Source of the DNA: JBBIPA01 sp037443085 | Lineage (GTDB): Bacteria; Chloroflexota; Dehalococcoidia; GIF9; UBA5629 | Length of the DNA stretch: 64,000 nucleotides | Assembly: GCA_037443085.1 (NCBI GenBank) | Contig: JBBIPA010000005.1 | Location: 1-64,000 of the forward strand | Reading direction: 5' to 3' | Part shown: piece by piece, positions 17,151-25,224 of the stretch | Numbering within the stretch: position 1 is the first letter of the stretch | Layout of the letters: the number at the start of each line of letters is the position of its first letter | Notes under the pieces: generated by a model | Told to the model about the DNA's origin: nothing | Databases searched by the model: none | What the model saw: the letters and a program-made list of their open reading frames with translations, nothing else | Made by a program: the position numbers and the translations under genes

Positions 17151-18170
17151 GTGAAAAACAAGTTTGTCTTAATTTCTATAGCATTATTGATTATCGCCAG
17201 TTTTGTGGCAATTGGTTGCCAGCCAGCAATACCAGCCGGAACAAAGCCTGTAGAGTTGAAATTAGCCCACATGGCACCAGCAGGTTCTATATTAGATAAA
17301 TCGATTAACGCCTGGGCAGAAAAAGTCAAAAAAGACAGTAATGGTTTGATTACCTTCCGCATGTTCCCGGCCGCGACGTTAATCAGTGCTACTGAAACCT
17401 ATGATGGTGTGGTAAAAGGCGTTGCCGATTTGGGGTCTAGCTTTCGATATGTGCGAGCAGGCGCTGAGCTTACCGGGCTTTCCTCAATGTTTCTCACTGG
17501 TTTGCCCACTGCAGAAGCTGGCTCAAAAATCGTGGCATCAATGTGGAAGGACTTCCCTGAGTTGCGGAAAGAATGGGACAAAACCAAAGTTTTATGGATT
17601 CATGCCGCAGGACCTGCAGTTTTTGCCACAACCAAACCTGTCCGCACTCAAGCAGATTTAAAAGGTCTATCGCTCAGGGTTCCTGTACCTGAAGCAGCCG
17701 ACGCTCTTAGAGCTCTGGGTGGCACTCCAGTTAGTATGCCCTTGGCTGACCTGGTAATTGGCATAGAAAAAGGTACCGTACATGGCGGCACGGTTTTCAA
17801 AGAGGCTATTGAATCATATAAACTCCCTATTAAATATATAAATGAATTTAGCATGTATTCGTCCTCTAACTGGTTCATGGTGATGAACCTTGATAGCTGG
17901 AATAAGCTACCAGCCAGCCTGCAGAAAGTAATCGATGATAGTGCTGAGTGGGGCAGGGCAGAATCTATAAAAGCGTATGATGCTGCCGATGCATCCGCGA
18001 TTAAGTATGCAAAAGGACTGGGAGTGGAGATTATAACTCTGCCAACTGCTGAACGAGCTAAGTGGCTTGAAATTGTGATTGCCACTTACAGCAAGAAAGC
18101 AGGTGAGCTTGATGCTAAAGGATATCCCGCTACTAAATTGCTTGAGTATGTAAATAAACTCAGGAAATAA
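17151..18170 (+). CDS. dctP: TRAP transporter substrate-binding lipoprotein (DctP family)
   Basis: Extracytoplasmic solute receptor of a TRAP transporter, usually for carboxylates. Starts at GTG 17151 behind GAGGAGGAAAAG. The signal peptide ends in a lipobox (VAIGC), so it is probably lipid-anchored. The DctP fold is visible in VELKLAHMAPAGSILDKSIN, FRMFPAATLISATETYDGV, the carboxylate-binding-type arginine in KGLSLRVPVPEAAD and MPLADLVIGIEKGTVHGG. It is followed by a 15-bp hairpin and then dctQ and dctM. Neighbouring amidohydrolases suggest an aromatic or other organic acid as ligand, which is inference. Confidence 0.9.
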   Translation: MKNKFVLISIALLIIASFVAIGCQPAIPAGTKPVELKLAHMAPAGSILDKSINAWAEKVKKDSNGLITFRMFPAATLISATETYDGVVKGVADLGSSFRYVRAGAELTGLSSMFLTGLPTAEAGSKIVASMWKDFPELRKEWDKTKVLWIHAAGPAVFATTKPVRTQADLKGLSLRVPVPEAADALRALGGTPVSMPLADLVIGIEKGTVHGGTVFKEAIESYKLPIKYINEFSMYSSSNWFMVMNLDSWNKLPASLQKVIDDSAEWGRAESIKAYDAADASAIKYAKGLGVEIITLPTAERAKWLEIVIATYSKKAGELDAKGYPATKLLEYVNKLRK

Positions 18171-18615
18171 GAATAAAAAGGACAAACCTAGATAACAAGT
18201 ATTTGCTTGAGTTAACAAAGTCCAATTCGGTGACTACATTACTACATTCCTCTCCAAAGAGGAGAGGAATGTAGTGCATTGGTATACAAACGGTTAGTTG
18301 CTCGGCAACTAGAAGTCTTGCCCAGAAGATACAGTTAGGAGATATTGAGTAGTCTAACAATCGAAAAAACTCCCGGAATCAGCATGTCCAGACTCTTTGC
18401 CCTCTTGAAACAATATCTGTTTGAGCCTGATAGATTCTCCCTTATTTATCAACGAAAGCCTCTTTCCAGACAATGCTCGTGGGCAAACAAGCAGATTGAA
18501 AGGGAAACATTGCCAGCGAAAGAGTTAGGCGATGTCTTTACTCTGCCTATCACCACTTATCACTACTCCAGCCGTCAGGAATTGTTTAGTCAAACGCAGT
18601 AGAAAGGGATATAAC
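18171..18615. other. Long dctP-dctQ spacer
   Basis: 445 bases between dctP and dctQ. It holds the hairpin at 18241-18275. An 85-codon frame over 18345-18602 has no ribosome site or recognisable features and was not accepted. A spacer this long is unusual inside a TRAP operon. Confidence 0.5.
18241..18275. terminator. 15-bp perfect hairpin after dctP
   Basis: ACTACATTCCTCTCC (18241-18255), loop AAAGA, then GGAGAGGAATGTAGT (18261-18275). No T-run follows, so it may stabilise the dctP message or attenuate read-through to dctQM rather than act as a strong terminator. Confidence 0.65.
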
Positions 18616-19101
18616 GTGCCTAGTTGGTTAAAATTTTTAGTCATCAAAGGACCTCTTATAATAGCTTCCGTTGCCTTGCTAACAATGATGATGATTGTCG
18701 CTGTCCATGTAATAGGGCGAGCCCTTTTTAATGTTCCCTTATTTGGTGGCGTTGAGCTTATCAGTTTATCCGGCGTTTTTCTCATATCATTTGGTCTTGC
18801 ATACGCTCAGTGGGAGCGAGTACATATCAGTATTGAGCTAATGATTCGCAGATTACCACAGCGGTTTCAGCTGGCTTTTGCAGTCTCTTCTTTGGCTACC
18901 AGTCTGCTTGCAACCGCCCTTCTAGCTTGGGGAGGCGTAGTACTCGTCTGGGATGCAGTTGTCAAGCCCGGGTCTTATACACTGATACTTCACCTCCCAT
19001 CGGTCCCATTTAAAGTTGTTTGGGTAGTAGGTTGTATCACACTCTGGGCATACTTTGCATACCATTTAATTGAAGCACTACGCACTGAAAGGGAAAAATG
19101 A
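18616..19101 (+). CDS. dctQ: TRAP transporter small permease (DctQ family)
   Basis: A 161-residue membrane protein with four hydrophobic helices, the size and shape of DctQ. The GTG at 18616 (behind AGAAAGGGATATAAC) is preferred over an upstream ATG at 18532, because family proteins start just before the first helix (LVIKGPLIIASVALLTMMM). VIGRALFNVPLFGGVELI and FGLAYAQWERVHISIELMI are typical DctQ segments. Its last bases overlap the dctM start (ATGA), indicating translational coupling. Confidence 0.88.
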   Translation: MPSWLKFLVIKGPLIIASVALLTMMMIVAVHVIGRALFNVPLFGGVELISLSGVFLISFGLAYAQWERVHISIELMIRRLPQRFQLAFAVSSLATSLLATALLAWGGVVLVWDAVVKPGSYTLILHLPSVPFKVVWVVGCITLWAYFAYHLIEALRTEREK

Positions 19102-20399
19102 GCCCGTTTACTGTCGGCATCATTGGTATCATTGTCACCCTATTATTGCTGCTTTGTGGCCTTCCCATAGGTATCTCCATGATTTTAGTTGGTTTTTTGG
19201 GATTCTCCTATCTGGTTAATATAGAGGCAGCATTTCATATCATATCCACTGTTCCATACGCATTAATATCCAATTATGATTGGCTGGTACTACCTCTCTT
19301 TCTACTGATGGGTACTGTCTTATTTCGTGCAGGCCTGGGCACCAGCCTGTTCAATCTAGCTAACAGCGTTTTCGGGCGACTACCGGGAGGTCTATCAATA
19401 GCTGCCCTCGGAGCATGCGGAATTTTCGCCGCGGTTAGTGCATCAAGCATAGCCACAGCAGTTACTATAGGAACATCAGCCATACCGGAAATGAGACGAC
19501 ATAATTATGACAGCGGACTGGCAACTGGTTGCATTGCAGCCGGCGGCACCTTGGGTTTCCTGATTCCACCCAGTACCATCCTGATCATTTATGGGATCAT
19601 AACCGAAACATCAATATCCAAGCTTTTTATGGCCGGTGTCATTCCCGGTATCATTCTGACTACCATGTTCATGATAATGGTCTACATTCGAATAAGACTA
19701 AATCCGTCCCTGGCTCCACGGGGACCGAGTACAACCATGCGCGAAAAACTACAGGCAGCCTCGGAGTGCCTGGAAGTTCTGGTTTTAATAGCTCTGGTAT
19801 TAGGAGGTCTTTTCATTGGCTGGTTCACCCCCACTGAAGCCGGGGGAATTGCTGCCTTTGGCAGTATCGTGGTATCCCTAGCCAGGAAAAAACTGAACTG
19901 GCAGAAGTTTAAGGACAGTGTCGCTGACGCAGTGAAGTCTACAGGTATGATTTTCCTGTGCGCTATAGGTGCGTTTATCATGATTCCTTTTATAGCAGTA
20001 AGCACTCTTCCGATGGAAATGGCAGGCAGAATTGTTGACCTTGGAATCTATCCCACCATCGCATTGGTTTTCATAATATTATTATATTTCATTCTCGGTT
20101 GCTTTATTGATACCATGGCAATGGTTTTGCTTACTGTGCCAATTTTCTTTCCACTGATCGTGAACCTGGGATATGACCCCATATGGTTCGGGATACTTAT
20201 AGCCTTATTAGTAGAAATGGCAATGATTACTCCACCCATAGGAATGAATGTATACGTTATAGCTGGCGTCGCCAAGGATGTGCCCATGGAAACTATATTC
20301 AAAGGTATATTCCCATTTGTTGTGACCTTAGCATTATTCATAGTGATAATAGTCGTGTTTCCACAACTGGCCACATTTTTACCCAGTATACTAAAATAA
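19098..20399 (+). CDS. dctM: TRAP transporter large permease (DctM family)
   Basis: The 433-residue ion-coupled permease subunit with about 12 hydrophobic segments. Family motifs are GLPIGISMILVGFLGF near the N terminus, LPGGLSIAALGACGIFAAVS, GCIAAGGTLGFLIPPST and GCFIDTMAMVLLTVPIFFP, with EMAMITPPIGMNVYVI near the C terminus. It overlaps dctQ by 4 bases. Together with DctP and DctQ it makes a complete TRAP transporter. Confidence 0.93.
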   Translation: MSPFTVGIIGIIVTLLLLLCGLPIGISMILVGFLGFSYLVNIEAAFHIISTVPYALISNYDWLVLPLFLLMGTVLFRAGLGTSLFNLANSVFGRLPGGLSIAALGACGIFAAVSASSIATAVTIGTSAIPEMRRHNYDSGLATGCIAAGGTLGFLIPPSTILIIYGIITETSISKLFMAGVIPGIILTTMFMIMVYIRIRLNPSLAPRGPSTTMREKLQAASECLEVLVLIALVLGGLFIGWFTPTEAGGIAAFGSIVVSLARKKLNWQKFKDSVADAVKSTGMIFLCAIGAFIMIPFIAVSTLPMEMAGRIVDLGIYPTIALVFIILLYFILGCFIDTMAMVLLTVPIFFPLIVNLGYDPIWFGILIALLVEMAMITPPIGMNVYVIAGVAKDVPMETIFKGIFPFVVTLALFIVIIVVFPQLATFLPSILK

Positions 20400-20515
20400 G
20401 AAATAATCACGACATGGTTTTGAGACTGCCGAAATAATTGTTGCCTAATTCTCTATTGTCATTTTAACGCCCGAGTACCCTTATCACTTGACCCCACTTT
20501 TCAGGAGGCAACGAG

Positions 20516-21475
20516 ATGGCTTCTAAAATTAAATTCGGTATCTGGTTACCTGTCTATGGAGGCTGGCTCATTGGAGCACCGCCCGAAGAACCCGAGATAA
20601 GCTATAGCTATGTGAAAAAGGTAGCTCAAGAAGCAGAAAAAATAGGCTACGATTCATTGTGGGTTCCTGACCATTTACTCAATCCCCGAAAAGGCGAACA
20701 ATTCGGTGCACTGGAAGCCTGGACCACCATCACGGCAATAGCTACAGAAACCAGGCGCATCAAGCTCGGCCACGCGGTTTTGTGTCAGGCGTTCCGATAC
20801 CCAGCCGTGCTTGCCAAGATGGCGGCAACGCTGGATGAAATATCCCACGGCAGATTCATTTTCTCCACTGGTGCTGGCTGGTTCAAACGGGAGTTTCAAG
20901 CCTATGGCATCCCCTGGAATGAACATGATGATATGATTGAGCACGCCGGGGAACAAATTAAGCTTATCACAGCATTATGGACGCAGGATAAGGTGAATTT
21001 CGATGGCAAATACTATCACATCGTTGATGGAGTCCTGGTGCCGAAGCCAGTGCAGAAACCACACCCCCCCATCTGGTACGGAGGAAATTCAGAAAAGTCC
21101 AGACAGGTCGTGGCAAGGATAACTGATATTGATGGCTGGTTCATCAGCGCCGCCCCAGTTGAAGAAACCAGAGAAAAAATAGCCGACATGAAGAGGAGAA
21201 TAGGAGAAAGACAGCTGGAGTATGCTACCTATGCCTTTGCCCTTGTTACCAGGACGGACAAAGAAGGTGAGGAGCTGGTTAAAAAGCTCTGCCCCGAGAA
21301 ACCAGCTACAATCGACTGGGCATTAAAGGCAGGGCTGGTCGGGTCTCCCGCTAAAATCATCGACCAGGTTCACCAGCTAGAGGAAGCTGGAATGAACCAT
21401 ATCACCCTGATGTTATCTTCGACTTTTAAAGATATGAGAACGTTTTATGAACAAATCATAAACCGTTTGCGCTAA
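20516..21475 (+). CDS. LLM class (luciferase-like) flavin/F420-dependent oxidoreductase
   Basis: A 319-residue TIM-barrel protein of the bacterial luciferase-like superfamily: KIKFGIWLPVYGG, EKIGYDSLWVPDHLL, RIKLGHAVLCQAFRYPAVLAKM, GRFIFSTGAGWFKREFQAYG and PKPVQKPHPPIWYGG. Members use F420 or FMN. In an anaerobic setting an F420- or flavin-dependent redox reaction is more likely than an oxygenase, but the cofactor cannot be settled here. The ATG follows CAGGAGGCAACGAG. It lies 116 bases after dctM and converges with the amidohydrolase gene that ends at 21490. Confidence 0.85.
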   Translation: MASKIKFGIWLPVYGGWLIGAPPEEPEISYSYVKKVAQEAEKIGYDSLWVPDHLLNPRKGEQFGALEAWTTITAIATETRRIKLGHAVLCQAFRYPAVLAKMAATLDEISHGRFIFSTGAGWFKREFQAYGIPWNEHDDMIEHAGEQIKLITALWTQDKVNFDGKYYHIVDGVLVPKPVQKPHPPIWYGGNSEKSRQVVARITDIDGWFISAAPVEETREKIADMKRRIGERQLEYATYAFALVTRTDKEGEELVKKLCPEKPATIDWALKAGLVGSPAKIIDQVHQLEEAGMNHITLMLSSTFKDMRTFYEQIINRLR

Positions 21476-21489
21476 ATACAGGCCACAAA

Positions 21490-22446
21490 TTACTTGATCT
21501 TCAGGAGTTTTCTGGCACTCTCTCCCAGTATCTTCTGCTTATCTTCTTCGGAAATATTCATCTTCTTAATACCCAACAGATTCTCCCTGATAAAATCCTC
21601 GCCTGATTCCGGTCCGAAAGGATAATCTGAGCCATACATCATGCGATCAGGACCGAAAAAGGCATATCCACAGGGATAAGCAGCAACGGTCCCATCCAAC
21701 GCTGTGTCTCCGTAGATATTTTCCCAGTACTCAGAAATATGCTTCGGCAGTTTATCTTTCAAAAAACCATTAAAGTTGGTCTCAATTCTTCGTGAGAAAT
21801 ACGGAAGCATAGCCCCCAAGTGATGTGTAACCACCTTCAACGCAGGATATCGCTCCAGGACTCCTCCAAAGATAAGCCTCCACACAGCCTGAGTAGTGTC
21901 GAACGGCCAGCCAAACAGGTGCATCATCCGCCAACCCTTCTCCATATCGACTAAAGGATAAGACTCCCAGTGCGTGGGATGAATCAGCATAGGCAAATCA
22001 TATTTCACCAGTTTCTCATAGAAAGGAAAATACTCAGGAGAATCAAGTCCTTTGCCATTCTGATTAGCCGAGATGGTGACCCCACGGCAGTCGAGCTCAT
22101 TGACGGCGCGCTCAAGTTCTTTCATGGCGCTCTTCATGTCAAGGAGAGAAAACATGCAGATGTTGACGAATCTCTCGGGGTATGCCTTGCACAGCGCATA
22201 GTTGTCATCATTGGAAAGACGGCATATCTCAGCCGCATCTCTGGTATTAAATCCCAGCAAGACCGGCGTCGTCTGGCTGAGCGCCTGCACATCAACGCCA
22301 TACTTATCCATGAGTCCAAGCCGAACCTCGGCATCAGCGTTCTGAGGCGGATATTTGAACTGCCTGTCCTCGCCATAATACTTCCTTTTCAATAAAACCT
22401 TCCCCACCTGCCGTGAAATATGGTGGGAGTAAATATCGATAATCAT
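21490..22446 (-). CDS. Amidohydrolase family 2 protein (ACMSD / hydroxybenzoate decarboxylase type)
   Basis: A 318-residue TIM-barrel protein of the ACMSD-like amidohydrolase family, which contains decarboxylases of hydroxylated aromatic acids as well as hydrolases. Candidate metal and active-site residues are His8 in IDIYSHHI, His156 in MLIHPTHW, His208/209 in VVTHHLGAM and Asp274 in YGSDYPFGP. The usual first ligand (His in HxH or Glu in ExH) is Tyr6 here. It is transcribed divergently from a paralogue at 22670. Decarboxylation of a hydroxybenzoate is suggested by the neighbouring transhydroxylase genes but is not proved. Confidence 0.8.
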   Translation of the reverse strand: MIIDIYSHHISRQVGKVLLKRKYYGEDRQFKYPPQNADAEVRLGLMDKYGVDVQALSQTTPVLLGFNTRDAAEICRLSNDDNYALCKAYPERFVNICMFSLLDMKSAMKELERAVNELDCRGVTISANQNGKGLDSPEYFPFYEKLVKYDLPMLIHPTHWESYPLVDMEKGWRMMHLFGWPFDTTQAVWRLIFGGVLERYPALKVVTHHLGAMLPYFSRRIETNFNGFLKDKLPKHISEYWENIYGDTALDGTVAAYPCGYAFFGPDRMMYGSDYPFGPESGEDFIRENLLGIKKMNISEEDKQKILGESARKLLKIK

Positions 22447-22584
22447 TCGTCTCTCCTTTCTCTACATCAGTTCATTACCAAACAGCGTCCTAGTTTCTAA
22501 CAAATGGCCGAAAGATGTCAAGAAAGCGATGAGGTTTTCCGGGCATAGCACTGGATTATCCATGACAAAAATTACGAAAAAGCA

Positions 22585-22614
22585 TTGACAATAGTACTGC
22601 TAATCTGACACAAT
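22585..22614 (+). promoter_or_regulatory. Candidate promoter for the second amidohydrolase
   Basis: TTGACA at 22585-22590 and CACAAT at 22609-22614 with an 18-base spacer, 56 bases before the ATG at 22670. The -35 is consensus and the -10 weak. Confidence 0.45.
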
Positions 22615-22669
22615 TAGCCCTCACTGATAAAGACAATCCGCATATTAAAACTTCAGGAGGTACTTTCCG

Positions 22670-23746
22670 ATGAAAATCGACATGTATGCCCACATTACAC
22701 CACAAAAATTCATCGATGCTTTCGACAAGCGTCCGGTAAGCTGGCAGATAGTTGCTCGAACTACACCAGCATTCGGCGGAACTTCGCTTTACGACCTCAG
22801 CAAAAGGCTGGAAGTAATGGATAGGTATGAAGACTATGTACAGGTATTGACGCCCACGGGACAGGTAATCGAGCCTTTTTATGGACCAAAAGACACTCCC
22901 GAACTGTCCAGAATATTCAACGATGCTTTAGCAGAGATTATTCGCAAACATCCTGACAAATTCATAGCCGGCGTGGCTCAATTGCCTATCAACAATGTCG
23001 ATGCTACATTGAAAGAGATCGATAGAACGATTAAAGACCTGGGCTTTAAGGGGATATTGCTTCACACACCTATATACGTTTATGAAGAAGGCAGACCGGC
23101 TGAGAAGGGATACAATTTCAGCACCATGAAACCCATAGATTTACCTGAGTTCATGCCTATCTACGAGAAAATGTCTCAATACAATCTGCCGATATGGATT
23201 CATCCCGTTGGCTGGGGTGGAGTACCGGTTTACAGCGGCGAAGAGAGAGGCCAATATGCTCTCTCTCATGTTTTTGGATGGCCTCTGGAATCAGCAGTGG
23301 CCATGGGGAGGCTGGTTGGCAGCGGGATACTGAAGAAATATCCCAACCTCAAGTTCATCATTCATCACTGCGGCAGCGCCATTGTGCCCAGCTTGGCCGG
23401 AAGAATCGCCAATGAGTTCGATAAATTCAGGGCGGCAGGCATATTAAAGGGTGTCCAGATTAACAGCGACGACGACCCGTTCAAAAGTAAGAACGCTGCA
23501 GATTACTTCAGAATGTTTTACGGCGATACCGCACTTTACGGCGATACCGCGGGACTGATGTGCGGCTATGACTTTTTCGGGCCGGAGCATATCATTTTCG
23601 GCACCGATTTCCCCTACGACATGGCGGATGGAGATAAATTCACCAAAAAAACTATAGATGCTGTCTACAGAATGAACATCTCCGATGCCGACAAGGAGAG
23701 AATTTTTGAAGGCAATGCCAAGCGCATTTTACAGCTAAGCAAATAA
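22670..23746 (+). CDS. Amidohydrolase family 2 protein (ACMSD / hydroxybenzoate decarboxylase type)
   Basis: A 358-residue paralogue of the divergent gene at 21490. Candidate active-site residues are His8 in IDMYAHITP, His178 in IWIHPVGWGG, His232/233 in FIIHHCGSAIVP and Asp313 in IFGTDFPYD. Position 6 is again Tyr instead of the first metal-ligand His. FGWPLESAVAMGRL and YGDTALYGDTAG are typical of the family. The ATG follows TTCAGGAGGTACTTTCCG. It may decarboxylate an aromatic acid feeding the transhydroxylases (inference from family plus position); hydrolysis is the alternative. Confidence 0.8.
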   Translation: MKIDMYAHITPQKFIDAFDKRPVSWQIVARTTPAFGGTSLYDLSKRLEVMDRYEDYVQVLTPTGQVIEPFYGPKDTPELSRIFNDALAEIIRKHPDKFIAGVAQLPINNVDATLKEIDRTIKDLGFKGILLHTPIYVYEEGRPAEKGYNFSTMKPIDLPEFMPIYEKMSQYNLPIWIHPVGWGGVPVYSGEERGQYALSHVFGWPLESAVAMGRLVGSGILKKYPNLKFIIHHCGSAIVPSLAGRIANEFDKFRAAGILKGVQINSDDDPFKSKNAADYFRMFYGDTALYGDTAGLMCGYDFFGPEHIIFGTDFPYDMADGDKFTKKTIDAVYRMNISDADKERIFEGNAKRILQLSK

Positions 23747-24048
23747 AGACAGTACAATTTAGTGAGTGATTTTCACCAGGCATGTGAATATATAAAAAAT
23801 CTATGGTTGGACCTTGAAATCTTGGTCAAATTTAGTCAGACTCCTGTACGGTTTGTCATCGTTAGAGAATCATAACCACAAAGTAGCGAAGCTGAACCCT
23901 TGAACTTCAGATTATCTGTTTTGCCACTATAGAAGGTATCGACCACTATTAACTCGACTCTTGGCTCTCCTGAAAAGTCGCTCACCGCCTGCTTGATGAC
24001 GGTGAGCGTATGAAGTCAGCCTTAGCTTATCTGCTATACTAAGTTACT
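23747..24048. other. Intergenic stretch with a possible minus-strand coding remnant
   Basis: About 300 bases without a firm gene. On the minus strand a stop-free frame of about 59 codons (24015 down to the stop at 23836-23838) reads plausibly (for example EPRVELIVVDTFYSGKTDN) but has no good start or ribosome site. A 9-bp hairpin CGCTCACCG / CGGTGAGCG spans 23979-24008. Confidence 0.4.
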
Positions 24049-24324
24049 ATGACAAGACATTGGCATAATCTTGCCAGCGATGAGGTTTTAAGTAAGCTCA
24101 ACTCTGTACGTTCAGGGCTTTCCGACGAAGAAGCGAAGAGCCGATTACATCAGTACGGACCAAATGAGCTAAGAGAAAAGGGCAAACGCCCAGTAATTAT
24201 GGTCTTTTTGCACCAGTTTGCCAGCCCCCTCATCTATATATTGCTTGGTGCCGCTCTAATCGAGTTCCTAGTAATGCAAAAACCCACTGATGCCACAGTC
24301 ATTCTGGCCGCTGAACATATATAA
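24049..24324 (+). pseudogene. N-terminal stub of a cation-transporting P-type ATPase
   Basis: Only the first 91 residues of a P-type ATPase remain. The cation ATPase N-terminal domain (GLSDEEAKSRLHQYGPNEL) and the beginning of the first membrane helices (LHQFASPLIYILLGAALIEF) are clear. The stop at 24322-24324 coincides with the first arm of a strong hairpin. The phosphorylation motif DKTGT and all later domains are absent, and nothing downstream continues it. This is a deletion remnant. Confidence 0.8.
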
Positions 24325-24358
24325 AGGGGACATCATATCCAGCTATGATGTCCCCTTT
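24323..24358 (-). terminator. Hairpin ending the first transhydroxylase-like operon
   Basis: 15-bp perfect stem: AAAGGGGACATCATA (24323-24337), loop TCCAGC, TATGATGTCCCCTTT (24344-24358). Read on the minus strand it lies 36 bases after the beta-subunit stop and runs into TTTATATATG, so it is a likely terminator for the minus-strand operon. On the plus strand it also ends the ATPase stub. Confidence 0.7.
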
Positions 24359-24393
24359 GTGCAGTCTCAGGAGAAACTCCAGGCTAACCAGAA

Positions 24394-25224
24394 CTATTTC
24401 TTGAAAAGCTTTATATCTCCTACGTTGATATCCTTTTGGGTAACATCAACCGGGCTCACAAAATAGTCACGGTAGCCTTTTTTCTCCACCAAAAGCGAAT
24501 ATGACCCATTGTCCAATTCTTTAAACCAGAAATCACCATAACTATCAGTTTTGGCAGTAGCCTTTACTCCAGTTTCAAGATTAGTTACTGTGACCGTGGC
24601 TCCCTCGGTACATTCATCGGCATCGGGGTCATACACAGCTCCGGCAATAAATCTTTTAGGTAAACCTATGTAATAGACCCTTGGTTTTACTTTCAGCTCA
24701 GACTTCAGTGGTTGCGCCTTGCTCATCAACGCCTTAATCTTTGGATCTGTCTCATCACCAAATGTAAACGCGCCAGTTGGACAGGCATCAGCACACCGTG
24801 TCTCTTTCCAGCCATTATCCAATAAGTGTGCACAGAACGTACACTTTTGAGCAATATTGAGCGCATCATTGAAGTAGATGACGTTCGGGTACGGGCAGGC
24901 TGCGATACACATCTTGTTACCACGACACTTATCAGGGTCAATGATGACCGCTCCATCATCCCGCTTGTAGATAGCCTTGGCATTGCATGCCGCTATACAG
25001 GGCGCATCATCACAGTGCTGGCAGATACTGTGCTCGTAGGTGACCTTGACTTTGGGTACCTGACCACGAACGTTATCGTAGACCTTGTTCCAGAACTGGC
25101 CGGTATCGGGCTGCGGCTTCGCAATTGGCGACCAATCATTAGCCACATGCTCGTCCTTGCATGACACCTGGCAGTTGTAGCAACCGTTGCAGATATCGTA
25201 GTTGATAATCAGGACTTTACCCAT
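24394..25224 (-). CDS. Transhydroxylase-like molybdoenzyme beta subunit (iron-sulfur), copy 1
   Basis: A 276-residue electron-transfer subunit. Two ferredoxin-like domains are followed by a C-terminal transthyretin/CnaB-like beta domain (GATVTVTNLETGVKATAK onward). That three-domain plan and length match the beta subunit of pyrogallol-phloroglucinol transhydroxylase. Cysteines fall in four groups: C12-C15-C18-C22, C68-C71-C76-C80, C100-C106-C110 and C128-C131-C144-C148. The third group (CRGNKMCIAACPY) has Asn103 where the fourth cysteine would be. This resembles NarH, which has Trp there and a [3Fe-4S] cluster. Copy 2 (37324-38151) has lost this group. The ATG overlaps the alpha stop (TAATG), so the subunits are translationally coupled. 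Confidence 0.85.
   Translation of the reverse strand: MGKVLIINYDICNGCYNCQVSCKDEHVANDWSPIAKPQPDTGQFWNKVYDNVRGQVPKVKVTYEHSICQHCDDAPCIAACNAKAIYKRDDGAVIIDPDKCRGNKMCIAACPYPNVIYFNDALNIAQKCTFCAHLLDNGWKETRCADACPTGAFTFGDETDPKIKALMSKAQPLKSELKVKPRVYYIGLPKRFIAGAVYDPDADECTEGATVTVTNLETGVKATAKTDSYGDFWFKELDNGSYSLLVEKKGYRDYFVSPVDVTQKDINVGDIKLFKK

Noticed and set aside
18345..18602. 85-codon frame between dctP and dctQ
   Set aside because: No ribosome site, no recognisable features, and it overlaps the upstream extension of dctQ.
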